DNA from: Aestuariibacter sp. GS-14
GTDB taxonomy: Bacteria; Pseudomonadota; Gammaproteobacteria; Enterobacterales; Alteromonadaceae
Reading direction: 5' to 3'
Assembly: GCF_006494365.1 (NCBI RefSeq)
Contig: NZ_VHIP01000013.1
Coordinates: 90,307-154,306 of the forward strand
Length of the DNA: 64,000 bases
The translations under genes were made by a program, and so were the position numbers. Below, piece after piece: positions 17,331-27,339 of this stretch (position 1 is its first letter; the number at the start of each line of letters is the position of its first letter). Below the pieces are notes generated by a model, which did not search any database, had not been told where the DNA came from, and worked only from the letters and a program-made list of their open reading frames with translations.

Positions 17331-17651
17331 CTATTCTGCAGTGACTGCCGTACCGCTGATACTAACCATCAGCATACTGTTTTTATCGCCCAGTACTTCG
17401 TAGTCCAGATCAATGCCCACCACGGCATTCGCGCCCATATTGCGGGCTTCCTGCTCCAATTCGCGAAAAGCAATCTGACGCGCTTTGGTTAATTCGTCTT
17501 CGTAAGCACCGGCGCGCCCACCCACGATGTCGCGAATAGATGCAAACAGATCTTTAAAAATATTGGCGCCCATAATGGCTTCGCCAATCACAATACCGTG
17601 ATATTGCTTAATGGTTTTACCCTCAATTGCAGGCGTAGTAGTTAAAATCAT
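17331..17651 (-). CDS. ybjQ: YbjQ/UPF0145 family protein
   Basis: A 106-residue protein closely similar to E. coli YbjQ, with [28 protein letters not shown] and [14 protein letters not shown]. Family members form pentamers; some were annotated as heavy-metal binding, but the function is open. A TTG at 17657 would add two residues; the ATG at 17651 aligns with the family start. It is last in a minus-strand operon, two bases after the HIT gene. Confidence 0.9.
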   Translation of the reverse strand: MILTTTPAIEGKTIKQYHGIVIGEAIMGANIFKDLFASIRDIVGGRAGAYEDELTKARQIAFRELEQEARNMGANAVVGIDLDYEVLGDKNSMLMVSISGTAVTAE

Positions 17652-17653
17652 GA

Positions 17654-18064
17654 TCAATCCTTAATCGATAACAGCGTTTGAAATTGGCTCACTAACACGT
17701 TAGCTTGCTCAGCAGTATACGGTTTTACCGGATACTTTCCCCAAATAGGACCTGGCCAGGCTACGTCAGTATTGAACCGTGCGACATGATGAATATGTAA
17801 CTGTGACACAACATTGCCTAGTGCGGCAATATTCAGTTTAGCATCAGGATAAGCCTGCAGTATGGCTTTTGCCACCAAACGGCTCTCGTTGCTGTAAGTC
17901 TGATAATCAGCATCAGTTAAATCGGTCAGCTCAACCGCACCCGCCACGCGCGGCACCAGAATGAGCCATGGATACTGACTGTCATTCATCAGCAATACCC
18001 TGCATAACGGTAAATCCCCTACTACCAGGGTATCAGCAGCCAGTCTGCTATCGAGATTAAACAT
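17654..18064 (-). CDS. HIT-family nucleotide hydrolase
   Basis: A 136-residue protein with the histidine-triad motif [10 protein letters not shown] followed by AWPGPIWG, typical of a proteobacterial HIT subgroup. HIT proteins hydrolyse or transfer nucleotides (Ap4A-type or AMP-lysine substrates). Its start overlaps the end of astE by eight bases, so it is co-translated. The substrate cannot be read from sequence. Confidence 0.9.
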   Translation of the reverse strand: MFNLDSRLAADTLVVGDLPLCRVLLMNDSQYPWLILVPRVAGAVELTDLTDADYQTYSNESRLVAKAILQAYPDAKLNIAALGNVVSQLHIHHVARFNTDVAWPGPIWGKYPVKPYTAEQANVLVSQFQTLLSIKD

Positions 18065-19097
18065 CCAGTGTCTCCAGTGTCGTGGGTATAACAGTTAACA
18101 ATGCGCGTTGGCCTATTGCCACATTGGCATTCGGGAACACAATCGCTTCACCGTCCTGCTGGGCTTCGTAGCGGGCACCAGACTCACTGGCCAACAAAGT
18201 TCCTGCCTTAAAATCGGTAAAATTCGGTGTGTCATCACCAAAATGCAGCGAAAAGTCGTCTTTGTAACGATTAACAACCTGATTCACTTTATACAGTGTC
18301 AGCTTGTCGAGTGATACCATTGGCGCAAAATCGTCTTCGCTAATCAGCTTGATTAGGCTGTCACGCGCATCGGCAAACCTTGACATGTCGTTCTGCCCAA
18401 AGGGTTTAACCTGCCCTAACTCCACAGTAAAGCCCCTCGCCTTATGAGCGGCACTGGAGTAATAGCTGAAGGTTGTGGTAGGTGACGACGACAACAAATA
18501 CGTATTGATGCCACAAGCATGTAAAAAGCCAAATTGTTTCGCGCTGTGATGACGGCCATCATTTAAAAATGGCATCACAACAAACTTCTCGTTTTTGGAT
18601 TCGCGGATCGCAGTGTGTAAATCGTAATGCAGCTTTTCGTCGGTATCGCCGGCTTCAGCAAAAAACGCTGACACCACCTGTTCCAAATGGGCAGCCCGTT
18701 CTTTTTCCGGATTAGAGGGGCCTTTAGCGTGCTCACCACTGAACAGGCGATTCATATTCTCCTCAACAAAGCGCTTTGCAATATTCATTGAAGGCAGATT
18801 GCCGAAAATCAGTAACACACGGTGTTTAACAACAATGTTTCCCGTGATCACATCGTCGAGAATATCGGAACATATTTCGATTGGCGCAGTTTCATTACCG
18901 TGAATACCGCAGGAATATACGATGTGCTTTAGCCCACTTGGCGAAGGCTGCGCAGGTGTTATCTGCACCACGCCAGGTACAACAATGTGTAGCTGAGTAC
19001 CGTTGGATAGCGCAATAGTTTGCCCACATGGCAGTAATTCAGGGTTAAAACGGGAAAGGTGTAAAAATTGGCCATTAGCCAGTAACGCTGGTGTCAT
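18057..19097 (-). CDS. astE: Succinylglutamate desuccinylase
   Basis: A 346-residue M14-like zinc enzyme releasing glutamate and succinate in the last step of the arginine succinyltransferase pathway. The metal-binding motif GIHGNETAP and the later HYDLHTAIR (zinc His) are present, as is the C-terminal beta domain. It lies apart from other ast genes, as in several Alteromonadales, at the head of a minus-strand operon with the HIT and ybjQ genes. Confidence 0.93.
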   Translation of the reverse strand: MTPALLANGQFLHLSRFNPELLPCGQTIALSNGTQLHIVVPGVVQITPAQPSPSGLKHIVYSCGIHGNETAPIEICSDILDDVITGNIVVKHRVLLIFGNLPSMNIAKRFVEENMNRLFSGEHAKGPSNPEKERAAHLEQVVSAFFAEAGDTDEKLHYDLHTAIRESKNEKFVVMPFLNDGRHHSAKQFGFLHACGINTYLLSSSPTTTFSYYSSAAHKARGFTVELGQVKPFGQNDMSRFADARDSLIKLISEDDFAPMVSLDKLTLYKVNQVVNRYKDDFSLHFGDDTPNFTDFKAGTLLASESGARYEAQQDGEAIVFPNANVAIGQRALLTVIPTTLETLDV

Positions 19098-19224
19098 GTG
19101 ATTACGTGCAATAAGGAGTAAAAACAGTAGTGTATCGCGTCAGGTTTCGCGAAAAAAGTAGCCACGGCAGTTTTGTGAAATAGGCTAAATTCAGTTGTAG
19201 CGAGAAGCTTACAGCCAGTAGCGT

Positions 19225-20538
19225 TTATACTGCTTTCATCTGGCGATAAGGCGAGTCGCCTACAATGATATCCTGTTGTGCCAGTGCAATAAAAGCCTGA
19301 TGCGGGATGGCCTTTGAAAACAAATACCCCTGCCCATAGCGAATTCCGATATCACGTAACAGATGTAGTTGTTCAATGGTTTCTACACCTTCTGCGATCA
19401 CTTCACTTCCCTTAGCCTCGCCGATAATTCTTGCGGCTTCAATGATGGCTTTGTTAATCGAGTTATCGGTTAATTCCATTACGAAGGTCTTGTCGATTTT
19501 AAGCGTATTCAGTTCTAAATCGCGAATATATGCCAGATTAGAATACCCTTTGCCAAAATCATCTACGGCGACTTTAATGCCCAGCTGCCGAAGCTCTGCT
19601 AACTGCTTTTTCACCATTAACGAGTTAGACACAGCGATGTCTTCGGTTAATTCTAACTCGAGTTGCTTCATATTCACGCCATAGCGATGAGTAAGGCGTT
19701 TTAGTGTTGGTATTAACTTGGTATCGTAGAGCTGCGTGGGCGAAATGTTGACCGACAGCGTAATATCGAGTCCATTCGCTTCAAAGCCTACCAGGCCACG
19801 AATGGCACTCTCCAGTGTCCAGTAACCGAGTTCATTCATCATGTGGTACGACTCGGCAGCTTCAATGAGCGGCCCGGGAAACAGTAAGCCATCGGTGGGA
19901 TGATTCCATCGCAACAAACACTCCGCCCCCACAATGCTGAGCGTCGCCAGATCGACTTTTGGCTGGTAGTACAGTTCGAGTTCGTTGCGGGCTAATGCAC
20001 GCTGTAAATCTGCTTTCAACGCAAGGCTGCGACCGGTTTCGGCTTTGTCGTGCATGCTGAGCAGCGAAAAGTTTTCGTACTTGTTTTCTTTTGCCTGTTT
20101 CAGGGCTGCTTCGGCGCGGGATACAAATAAGGTCAGGTCGAAAGCGCCCTGAGATTTACTCACTACCCCCACATTGAAATCAGCGATAAACGCGTGACCA
20201 TCGTAATACATGGGCGTTTTAAAGTGTTCAACAAGGTATTCGAATTGCTGCTGCAATACCACCGGCGAGTGAATACCCGGCAGGACCACACCAAATACAT
20301 CGCCGCTAATCCGGCCGAATTCAATGTTATGATGGAACAAACGCTGTAATCGATTGGCAATTTCTAACAGAAACTGATCGCCCACTTCTATACCAAAACT
20401 CGTAGTGACATCCGAGAAACGCACCACATCAATCAGCATCAGCGATAGCTGAGTATTGCGCTCGCCGCTCGTCGCAATCTTGTCGATGAATGCGTAGCGG
20501 TTTGGAATTGTCGCTAATGTTGTATGAGAAACGGTCAT
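19225..20538 (-). CDS. Cyclic-di-GMP phosphodiesterase with degenerate GGDEF domain and EAL domain
   Basis: A 437-residue soluble protein with an N-terminal GGDEF-type domain (about 20-180) whose signature reads SGDVF, so cyclase activity is unlikely. The C-terminal EAL domain (about 190-430) keeps the catalytic set: the GAECLLRW glutamate, NISPTQ, ELELTED, VDDFGKGYSNL and KIDKTF, with EGVE near the end. It therefore probably degrades cyclic di-GMP. No sensory domain is attached. It is monocistronic on the minus strand. Confidence 0.9.
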   Translation of the reverse strand: MTVSHTTLATIPNRYAFIDKIATSGERNTQLSLMLIDVVRFSDVTTSFGIEVGDQFLLEIANRLQRLFHHNIEFGRISGDVFGVVLPGIHSPVVLQQQFEYLVEHFKTPMYYDGHAFIADFNVGVVSKSQGAFDLTLFVSRAEAALKQAKENKYENFSLLSMHDKAETGRSLALKADLQRALARNELELYYQPKVDLATLSIVGAECLLRWNHPTDGLLFPGPLIEAAESYHMMNELGYWTLESAIRGLVGFEANGLDITLSVNISPTQLYDTKLIPTLKRLTHRYGVNMKQLELELTEDIAVSNSLMVKKQLAELRQLGIKVAVDDFGKGYSNLAYIRDLELNTLKIDKTFVMELTDNSINKAIIEAARIIGEAKGSEVIAEGVETIEQLHLLRDIGIRYGQGYLFSKAIPHQAFIALAQQDIIVGDSPYRQMKAV

Positions 20539-20910
20539 AAAACGCGTTTGGCCTTAAAAAGCTGAATAAACAGTACGTTATTGATTAATGGCTATGGAAA
20601 CACTGAACTAAAGTCTATGCAAGCACTATTGTGTATTAAAATATATACCCGTGTATTAGTGCCTTGATAGGCGTATTCAACAATTGGCTAAATTGTATAA
20701 CGTATTGATCTTTAGGAGACTTTATCTTACTGACAAACTCACACCACAAAAATGTTTACACCCCGTTAACAATAAGGCTTAGCGCTGAATTGCCCGAGTG
20801 AATAGTTCCTTTTGTACCTGGCTGTGGTAATTCTGAAAACGGGAAAACCGGGAAAATAAGCGCAAGCGATATTCTACCTTTAAATACAAACTGGTCATAC
20901 CTGAATACTA
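20539..20910. other. Intergenic gap, nothing recognised
   Basis: 372 bases between the glgP terminator and the EAL gene start. The region is AT-rich and presumably holds the promoter of the EAL gene. No ORF, repeat or clear promoter could be supported. Confidence 0.5.
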
Positions 20911-20951
20911 AAAAAATAAAAAAAGCCGCTATCGGTTTCCCGATAACGGCT
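20911..20951 (-). terminator. Intrinsic terminator of glgP
   Basis: On the minus strand AGCCGTTATCGG-GAAA-CCGATAGCGGCT forms a 12-bp stem with one G-U pair and a GNRA tetraloop, followed by a run of U residues. It lies 19 bases beyond the glgP stop. Confidence 0.92.
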
Positions 20952-20969
20952 TGGTTATTTCTGTAAAAC

Positions 20970-23474
20970 TCAGGCTTTGGTTACCGGGCAGGAGCGCAGT
21001 TTCCAAATTCTTTCAACATAATCGTTGATCGAGCGGTCAGAAGTAAACTTACCCATCTTCGCGGTATTGATGATAGCCATACGCGCCCAACGGTCTTTGT
21101 CGCGATATGCTTCGTCAACGCGTTTCTGCGCTTCAGAGTAAGCTTCGTAATCTGCCAGTACCAGGTACGGGTCGCCGTGATCAAGCAAGCTTTGTTTAAT
21201 CGATGACAATGCGCCTGGTTTACCTGGCGTGAAGTAATCGGTTTCCATCCAATCCAGTACCGCTTTGATTTCGGCATTTTTATAGTAGTAGTCGTAAGGT
21301 TTGTAACCCGACTTTTTCAGTGCATTCACTTCATCTACCGTTAAACCGAAAATAAAGATGTTGTCTTCGCCCACTTCTTCGGCGATTTCAATGTTTGCAC
21401 CATCCAGCGTACCAATGGTAATGGCACCATTGAGCGCCAGTTTCATGTTACCGGTGCCCGACGCTTCTTTACCCGCGGTGCTGATTTGCTCAGACACATC
21501 CGCTGCCGGAATCATTTTCTCGGCTAAACTTACGCGGTAGTTAGGCAGGAACGCCACTTTCAGTTTCTTGTTTACACGCGGATCATTGTTGATCTTATCG
21601 GCCACTTTATTGATAGCGAAAATAATATCTTTCGCCAGCTTATAACCAGGCGCTGCTTTCGCACCGAATATAAAAACGCGCGGGTGCATGTCGTAATCCG
21701 GGTTTTCCAGTAAACGACGATACAGCGCCATAATGTGTAACAACGCTAAATGCTGACGCTTGTACTCGTGCAAACGCTTAATCTGCACGTCAAAAATAGC
21801 ATTAGTATCAACATCCAAATCCAGAGAGCGCTTGATCTCTGCGGCTAACACTTCTTTATTTTGCTGCTTCACCTGCATGAATTGCTTCTGGAACGCTTTG
21901 TTATCGGCAAATTTTGCCAGCCCTTCCAGTTGCTTTAAGTCTAATGGCCAGTCTGCCCCAACTTTCTTATCAATCAGTTTAGACAGGGCTGGATTACAGG
22001 CTTTTAACCAGCGACGTGGCGTGATCCCGTTTGTGACGTTGGTCAGTTTTCCTGGCCACAGTGCGTCAAATTCCGGGAACAGGTTTTGTTTAACCAGTTT
22101 AGAGTGAATTTCCGCAACACCATTTACCGCAAACGAGCCAATTACCGACAGGTTACCCATACGGACCATCTTTTCGTTGCCTTCTTCAATGATCGACAGC
22201 TTGGCTTTCACTTCGTTATTGCCAGGCCACTTCTTATCCACCTCTTTCATAAAGCGGTGGTTGATTTCGTAAATGATTTCCAAATGGCGCGGCAGGATTT
22301 TTTCAATCATTCGGGCCGGCCATCTTTCCAGCGCTTCAGGCAGCAACGTGTGGTTGGTGTAGGCAAATACCTTGGTACAAATTGCCCAGGCGCTGTCCCA
22401 ATCCAGTTCGGCACGGTCAACCAGAATACGCATCAGCTCAGGGATTGCGATAGCCGGGTGAGTGTCGTTTAGCTGAATAACAACCTGATCAGTGAAACGG
22501 CTCCAGTCATCACCATGGGCGCGTTTGTAACGACGAATAATGTCTTTTAACGAGCAGGCACAGAAGAAGTATTGCTGGATCAAACGCAATTCTTTACCGG
22601 CTTCGGTTTCGTCATTCGGGTACAACACTTTTGAAATGGTTTCGGCCTGAACGTTTTCAACCTGCGCGTCTACATAACCACCAGCATTAAATACGTCCCA
22701 GTTAAAATACCCCGACGATTTACTCTGCCATAAGCGGAGCACGTTTACGTTTTTACCGCCGTAACCCACTACCGGGATATCCCACGGTACCCCTTTCACA
22801 ATGTGCCCAGGGTGCCATTCTTTTTGAATACGGCCATTTTCACCGTATTTGGTTTCCACATAACCATACAGAGAAACTTCCTGAATGGATTCAGGACGGC
22901 AAATTTCCCATGGGTTGCCGTAATCGCGCCAGCTGTCCGGACGCTCAATTTGCGCACCGCCCTGGATTTCCTGACGGAATAAGCCGTGCTCATAATGAAT
23001 GCCGTAGCCTATTGCAGGCAGATCCATGGTTGCCAGTGAATCGATAAAGCATGCTGCCAGTCGACCCAAGCCACCATTACCCAGCGCCATGTCTGGCTCT
23101 TCTTCCAATACATCACTCAAACTGACACCCAGTTCATTTAATGCGTCATTCGCCACATCAAATAAGCCAAAGTTTTGCAGGTTATTGGAGAGCAGACGTC
23201 CCATAAGGAACTCGGCCGAAAAATAGTGAACCGCACGGGTATCGTTTAAATAATGGGTTTTCTGGGTTTTACGCAGCCCTTCCAGCACTTGTTCTTGCAT
23301 GGCCGCACAAGTGGCTTTCCACCAAGCGTGGCTGTTGGCTTTATTTTCGTCAGTGCCAAGGGTGCAATGCAGGTGTTTTACCACCGACGCTTTAAACGCG
23401 CTTTTATTAATGATGATTTCTGGTTCAGGATTTGCTTTTTTGCCGCTCATGGGTGATCTCACTCTATCGGTCAA
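20970..23474 (-). CDS. glgP: Glycogen/maltodextrin phosphorylase
   Basis: An 834-residue GT35 phosphorylase that releases glucose-1-phosphate from alpha-1,4-glucans. The PLP-lysine motif [20 protein letters not shown] (about 675) and the N-terminal [15 protein letters not shown] are present, and length is normal. It faces the same way as pgm, 178 bases downstream of it but with a terminator between, so they are separate transcripts in the same pathway. Other glycogen genes are not in the window. Confidence 0.96.
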   Translation of the reverse strand: MTDRVRSPMSGKKANPEPEIIINKSAFKASVVKHLHCTLGTDENKANSHAWWKATCAAMQEQVLEGLRKTQKTHYLNDTRAVHYFSAEFLMGRLLSNNLQNFGLFDVANDALNELGVSLSDVLEEEPDMALGNGGLGRLAACFIDSLATMDLPAIGYGIHYEHGLFRQEIQGGAQIERPDSWRDYGNPWEICRPESIQEVSLYGYVETKYGENGRIQKEWHPGHIVKGVPWDIPVVGYGGKNVNVLRLWQSKSSGYFNWDVFNAGGYVDAQVENVQAETISKVLYPNDETEAGKELRLIQQYFFCACSLKDIIRRYKRAHGDDWSRFTDQVVIQLNDTHPAIAIPELMRILVDRAELDWDSAWAICTKVFAYTNHTLLPEALERWPARMIEKILPRHLEIIYEINHRFMKEVDKKWPGNNEVKAKLSIIEEGNEKMVRMGNLSVIGSFAVNGVAEIHSKLVKQNLFPEFDALWPGKLTNVTNGITPRRWLKACNPALSKLIDKKVGADWPLDLKQLEGLAKFADNKAFQKQFMQVKQQNKEVLAAEIKRSLDLDVDTNAIFDVQIKRLHEYKRQHLALLHIMALYRRLLENPDYDMHPRVFIFGAKAAPGYKLAKDIIFAINKVADKINNDPRVNKKLKVAFLPNYRVSLAEKMIPAADVSEQISTAGKEASGTGNMKLALNGAITIGTLDGANIEIAEEVGEDNIFIFGLTVDEVNALKKSGYKPYDYYYKNAEIKAVLDWMETDYFTPGKPGALSSIKQSLLDHGDPYLVLADYEAYSEAQKRVDEAYRDKDRWARMAIINTAKMGKFTSDRSINDYVERIWKLRSCPVTKA

Positions 23475-23558
23475 AGTTTAAACACTTAATGTAATTAACT
23501 TACAACTCATAGAGCGAATATAGCAGCACTAAAAAACTTTTTTTGTAATTTTTTTGTT

Positions 23559-23606
23559 AAAAAACAAAAAATCCAGTACAAACTTTAATCGCTTGACTGG
23601 ATTTTT
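23559..23606 (-). terminator. Intrinsic terminator of pgm
   Basis: On the minus strand AAAAATCCAGT pairs with ACTGGATTTTT around an 18-19-base loop and runs into T-rich sequence. It lies about 45 bases past the pgm stop. Confidence 0.75.
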
Positions 23607-23652
23607 ACATTTATTTAACAATAATGAATAACGCCGACATAAAAATCAGCTG

Positions 23653-25305
23653 TTATTTAATGATTTTAGCAACGAGCTGTTCTGCTTCTTTTATCAAATC
23701 CTGTAAGTGACTTTCACCATTAAAGCTCTCAGCATATATTTTGTATATTTGCTCTGTGCCCGATGGACGTGCTGCAAACCAACCGTTTTCAGTAGACACT
23801 TTCACCCCACCGATGGCAGCATTGTTGCCTGGCGCATGGGTTTGCACATTGGTAATCGCTTCACCAGCCAGCGATTCACTGGTCACCACACTGGCATCCA
23901 TTGCTGACAATTTGTCTTTCTCTTCCAGGCTGGCCGCCACATCGACACGTTGGTAACAAGGCGCACCAAACTTCGCGGTAAGCGCGTTGTAGTGCTCACC
24001 CGGGTCTTTACCGGTAACCGCCAGAATTTCAGCAGCCAGCAAACACATAATAAAGCCGTCTTTATCGGTTGCCCAAGTTTCACCGTTGCGCTGCAGGAAA
24101 ATCCCACCAGCACTTTCTTCGCCGGCAAAACCCAGTTCACTGTCAGACAGCCCCTGTACAAACCACTTAAAGCCCACCGGCATTTCTGCCAGATCACGGC
24201 CCATGCTTTTTACCACGCGGTCGATCATGCTGCTCGATACCAGTGTCTTACCTACTTTTAACGAAGCTGGCCATTCCGGACGATGCTGATAAAGGTAGTT
24301 GATAGCAACTGCCAGGTAATGATTGGGATTCATCAGGCCACCGCTCGGACATACAATGCCATGGCGGTCGAAATCGGGATCATTACCCCAGGCGAGATCA
24401 AACTTATCTTTTAGTTCGATTAATCCAGCCATGGCATAGGCAGAAGAACAATCCATACGCAATTTGCCGTCTTTGTCGCGACGCATAAAACCAAACTGCG
24501 GATCCACTTTAGGATTTACGACTGTGATATCCAGACCATAGTGCGCGGCGATATGCTGCCAGTAGCCTACACCTGCCCCGCCCAACGGATCAGTACCTAA
24601 TTTGAGACCGGCTTTTGCAATGGCTTTCATATCGACGACTTTTTCTAAGTCGGCAATATAATCCATCATAAAATCGTCTTCACTTACGAACTCAGATGCC
24701 ATGGCGGTTTTTAAATCAAGCCGTTTAACGTTTTTATTGCCAGCAGCAATTAACGCGTTCGCTCGCAGCTGAATTATTTTGGTTACATCGCTATCTGCCG
24801 GACCGCCATGAGGCGGATTATATTTAAATCCACCATCAGAAGGCGGGTTGTGTGACGGGGTAATCACAATACCGTCGGCAAAAGCGTCTGTGCGACCGCG
24901 GTTGTAACGAATAATCGTTCGCGAAATAACTGGCGTGGGTGTATAGCCCTTCGACGAATTGTCGGCACGCTGAATCACTACCTTTACATTATTGGCGCTG
25001 AGCACTTCAATCGCCGTTATCATGGCAGGCTCAGACAACGCATGCGTGTCTTTACCAATAAACAACGGCCCGGTAATTTGCTGATGCTCGCGGTATTCCG
25101 CCAGCGCCTGACAAATGGCAGCAATGTGCATATCGGTAAAGGTCGTATTTGCTGCTGTACCACGGTGACCTGAAGTACCAAAACTCACTGCTTGGGCAGG
25201 GTCACTCGGGTCGGGTTGGTAACTGAAATACTGACTAACCAGCAGTGCCACATTAATTAATTGCTCTTCTGCTGCGGCCTTGCCTGCCTCGGGGTGTAAC
25301 GCCAT
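23653..25305 (-). CDS. pgm: Phosphoglucomutase (alpha-D-glucose specific)
   Basis: A 550-residue phosphohexomutase interconverting glucose-1-phosphate and glucose-6-phosphate. The phosphoserine loop is TPSHNPPSDGG (about 155), the metal loop DPDFDRHG and the phosphate-binding C-terminal loop RPSGTEQIYKIYAES. It follows seqA by 28 bases in the same direction, the arrangement known in E. coli. It supplies glucose-1-phosphate for glycogen and for the CDP- and UDP-sugars of the exopolysaccharide locus. Confidence 0.96.
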   Translation of the reverse strand: MALHPEAGKAAAEEQLINVALLVSQYFSYQPDPSDPAQAVSFGTSGHRGTAANTTFTDMHIAAICQALAEYREHQQITGPLFIGKDTHALSEPAMITAIEVLSANNVKVVIQRADNSSKGYTPTPVISRTIIRYNRGRTDAFADGIVITPSHNPPSDGGFKYNPPHGGPADSDVTKIIQLRANALIAAGNKNVKRLDLKTAMASEFVSEDDFMMDYIADLEKVVDMKAIAKAGLKLGTDPLGGAGVGYWQHIAAHYGLDITVVNPKVDPQFGFMRRDKDGKLRMDCSSAYAMAGLIELKDKFDLAWGNDPDFDRHGIVCPSGGLMNPNHYLAVAINYLYQHRPEWPASLKVGKTLVSSSMIDRVVKSMGRDLAEMPVGFKWFVQGLSDSELGFAGEESAGGIFLQRNGETWATDKDGFIMCLLAAEILAVTGKDPGEHYNALTAKFGAPCYQRVDVAASLEEKDKLSAMDASVVTSESLAGEAITNVQTHAPGNNAAIGGVKVSTENGWFAARPSGTEQIYKIYAESFNGESHLQDLIKEAEQLVAKIIK

Positions 25306-25333
25306 GAAATTATCCTTTTAACGTTTAAATGAA

Positions 25334-25984
25334 TTACTGCTCAGAAAATGCCTCAGTAATGGATGCCACTACCTTATCGCTATATCCCAGGATCTGCAAA
25401 ACCTGCGACAACATGGCCAGCTTTTTAGCAGTGTTATTGTTGGTAACTACCCAATAACCGCTTTCTGGGATCGCTTTTGGATTGGTGCTGCTGCCAGTTG
25501 CCAGTAACTCTTCTTTACTGGTGGCAAAGTACTTGCGGTTTTTACCTTTTATAGACTCAACCTGTGCAAATTCGACGGGCTGTAATACAAACGCCTGTTG
25601 CAGAATATACAGAAACTGATCTACACGCTTATCGAACTGTTTCAATGTTGTTGGATTAACTAACTTGAGCAGTGCGTCATCATCTGCATTTGCAGGCGTT
25701 GCAGTTACAACGTTAACAACGGCAGGTATCTCAGTAACAACTTTAGCTTTGGTGGATTTTGCAGGGGCTTTCTTGACGGCAACCGGCGTTGGTGCAGTTT
25801 CAGCATTAGGTTGAGTAGCATCGGCTAAATCAGACTCAACTGGCGCAACGACATTCCCGTCTGCGGCAACTATCTCGTCGCCAATTAATAAACGGCGCAG
25901 AATTTGCGACGCGCTTTCGCCAATATGCTTGGTTTGACCCGCAATAAAGGCATACAAATCATCATCTATTTCTATTGTTTTCAT
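25334..25984 (-). CDS. seqA: Replication initiation regulator SeqA
   Basis: A 216-residue protein that binds hemimethylated GATC sites and delays re-initiation at oriC. The N-terminal multimerisation segment MKTIEIDDDLYAFIAGQT and the C-terminal DNA-binding domain (GKNRKYFATSKEEL, IPESGYWVVTNNNT) are clear. A Pro/Ala/Lys-rich linker (about 60-120) is longer than in E. coli. An upstream in-frame start at 26035 is ignored because the family starts at the ATG at 25984. It leads the seqA-pgm operon. Confidence 0.96.
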   Translation of the reverse strand: MKTIEIDDDLYAFIAGQTKHIGESASQILRRLLIGDEIVAADGNVVAPVESDLADATQPNAETAPTPVAVKKAPAKSTKAKVVTEIPAVVNVVTATPANADDDALLKLVNPTTLKQFDKRVDQFLYILQQAFVLQPVEFAQVESIKGKNRKYFATSKEELLATGSSTNPKAIPESGYWVVTNNNTAKKLAMLSQVLQILGYSDKVVASITEAFSEQ

Positions 25985-26074
25985 TATGACTTCCTTCTTT
26001 TGGCGCACATTATAATCGACCCCGAAAAGGATCACAGCCCTTTATCAGTACATCTTTTCATCCCATAGCATTTT

Positions 26075-26260
26075 ATACCAATTCGCATAGATGTTTGCCC
26101 TCTCAGAGTGATCCCTGAGGGCAAACTGGCAGGCTTTTTAGCGTTGTTACGCTTGCTTGATTTGGAACCACCAAACCTGCGCAACCAAGCCTAGCTAAAA
26201 AGCCTGGTAGTTCACCCTCAGGGGGCTGCTGAGTGGGTAAACATCTATGCGAATTGGTAT
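26075..26260. repeat. 186-bp inverted-repeat element (MITE-like)
   Basis: The ends are near-perfect inverted copies: ATACCAATTCGCATAGATGT.. at the left and its complement at the right (25 of 26 bases). Inner parts also pair (CCTGAGGG.., GGCAGGCTTTTTAGC with GCTAAAAAGCCTGG), so the whole unit folds into one long hairpin with a loop of about 50 bases. TTA is found on both outer sides and may be a target duplication. It lies between seqA and the moxR gene and has no coding capacity. Confidence 0.8.
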
Positions 26261-26413
26261 TAGCGCGCCAAGACATAACAACAGGCATGACAAAATGCAG
26301 GCAGTGCCTATACTTACGTATTAGTCTGATTACGTTTACGACTATTTTTGCCGGTATACTAAACCGGCAAGTACACAGAGCGTATTGAATAATAAACCAA
26401 CCCGGAATGGCCA

Positions 26414-27337
26414 ATGCACACAGCACTCTCTCAGGCAATCGCAACACTCAATCAACATATTCTGGGCAAGCCACATCAGATAAAGCTTGCCGTTACCTGT
26501 TTGCTGGCCAACGGACATATATTGATTGAGGATTTGCCGGGCATGGGCAAAACCACACTATCTCACGCCTTAGCGAACGTATTTGGACTGGGATTTTCGC
26601 GCATTCAGTTTACCTCGGATCTATTACCTGCGGATATGCTTGGCGTGAACATTTATAATTCTCAGCAGCACAGTTTTGAATTTCATGCAGGACCTGTGTT
26701 CAGTGAAGTAGTGCTGGCAGACGAAATCAATCGCGCCAGCCCGAAAACACAAAGCGCCTTATTAGAAGCAATGGAAGAAAAACAGGTAAGCATTGATGGA
26801 ACCACGCACCCATTGCCAGTACCGTTTTTTGTGATCGCCACTCAAAACCCGTCATATCAGGCCGGCACTTACCCGTTGCCGGAGTCTCAATTAGACCGTT
26901 TTCTGATGCGTATCAGCCTGGGTTATCCGGATACTGAGGCAGAAAAAGCCATGCTCAGACAGCAAACTCATAGTCAACCGGTAAAGCCGGCTTTAACCGA
27001 AACGATCAGTCCGGCACTGTTAACCAACTGGCAACGCAATGTTGAGCAGGTACATGCCAGCGAGCCCATACTGGACTATTTGCTGCGATTGGTTCAGCTA
27101 AGCCGGGACAATAGCGAATTTCCCTTTCCCCTTTCGCCAAGAGCCAGTAAAGCGCTGTTAAGAGGCGCCCAGGCCTGGGCTTTTCTTCACAATCGTGATT
27201 TCGTGTTGCCCGAAGACATTCAGGCAGTATTTACTGCGATTGCAGAGCACAGATTGCGCGGTAGCCAAACCGATTACCGGGAAGACGGCTTGCTTAGCCA
27301 GCGTATTTTGGATCTCACCGACCCACTGGCGGCTTAA
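26414..27337 (+). CDS. MoxR-family AAA+ ATPase
   Basis: A 307-residue AAA+ protein with Walker A LPGMGKTTL, Walker B VLADEINRASPK and the sensor segment VIATQNPS. MoxR ATPases act as chaperones for metalloproteins or membrane complexes. It starts a three-gene operon (three bases to the DUF58 gene) of the widespread MoxR-DUF58-transglutaminase type. The target is not known. Confidence 0.93.
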   Translation: MHTALSQAIATLNQHILGKPHQIKLAVTCLLANGHILIEDLPGMGKTTLSHALANVFGLGFSRIQFTSDLLPADMLGVNIYNSQQHSFEFHAGPVFSEVVLADEINRASPKTQSALLEAMEEKQVSIDGTTHPLPVPFFVIATQNPSYQAGTYPLPESQLDRFLMRISLGYPDTEAEKAMLRQQTHSQPVKPALTETISPALLTNWQRNVEQVHASEPILDYLLRLVQLSRDNSEFPFPLSPRASKALLRGAQAWAFLHNRDFVLPEDIQAVFTAIAEHRLRGSQTDYREDGLLSQRILDLTDPLAA

Positions 27338-27339
27338 TC

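Noticed and set aside
26103-26447. 114-codon open frame on the minus strand
   Set aside because: It is created by the inverted-repeat element and has no similarity to known proteins.
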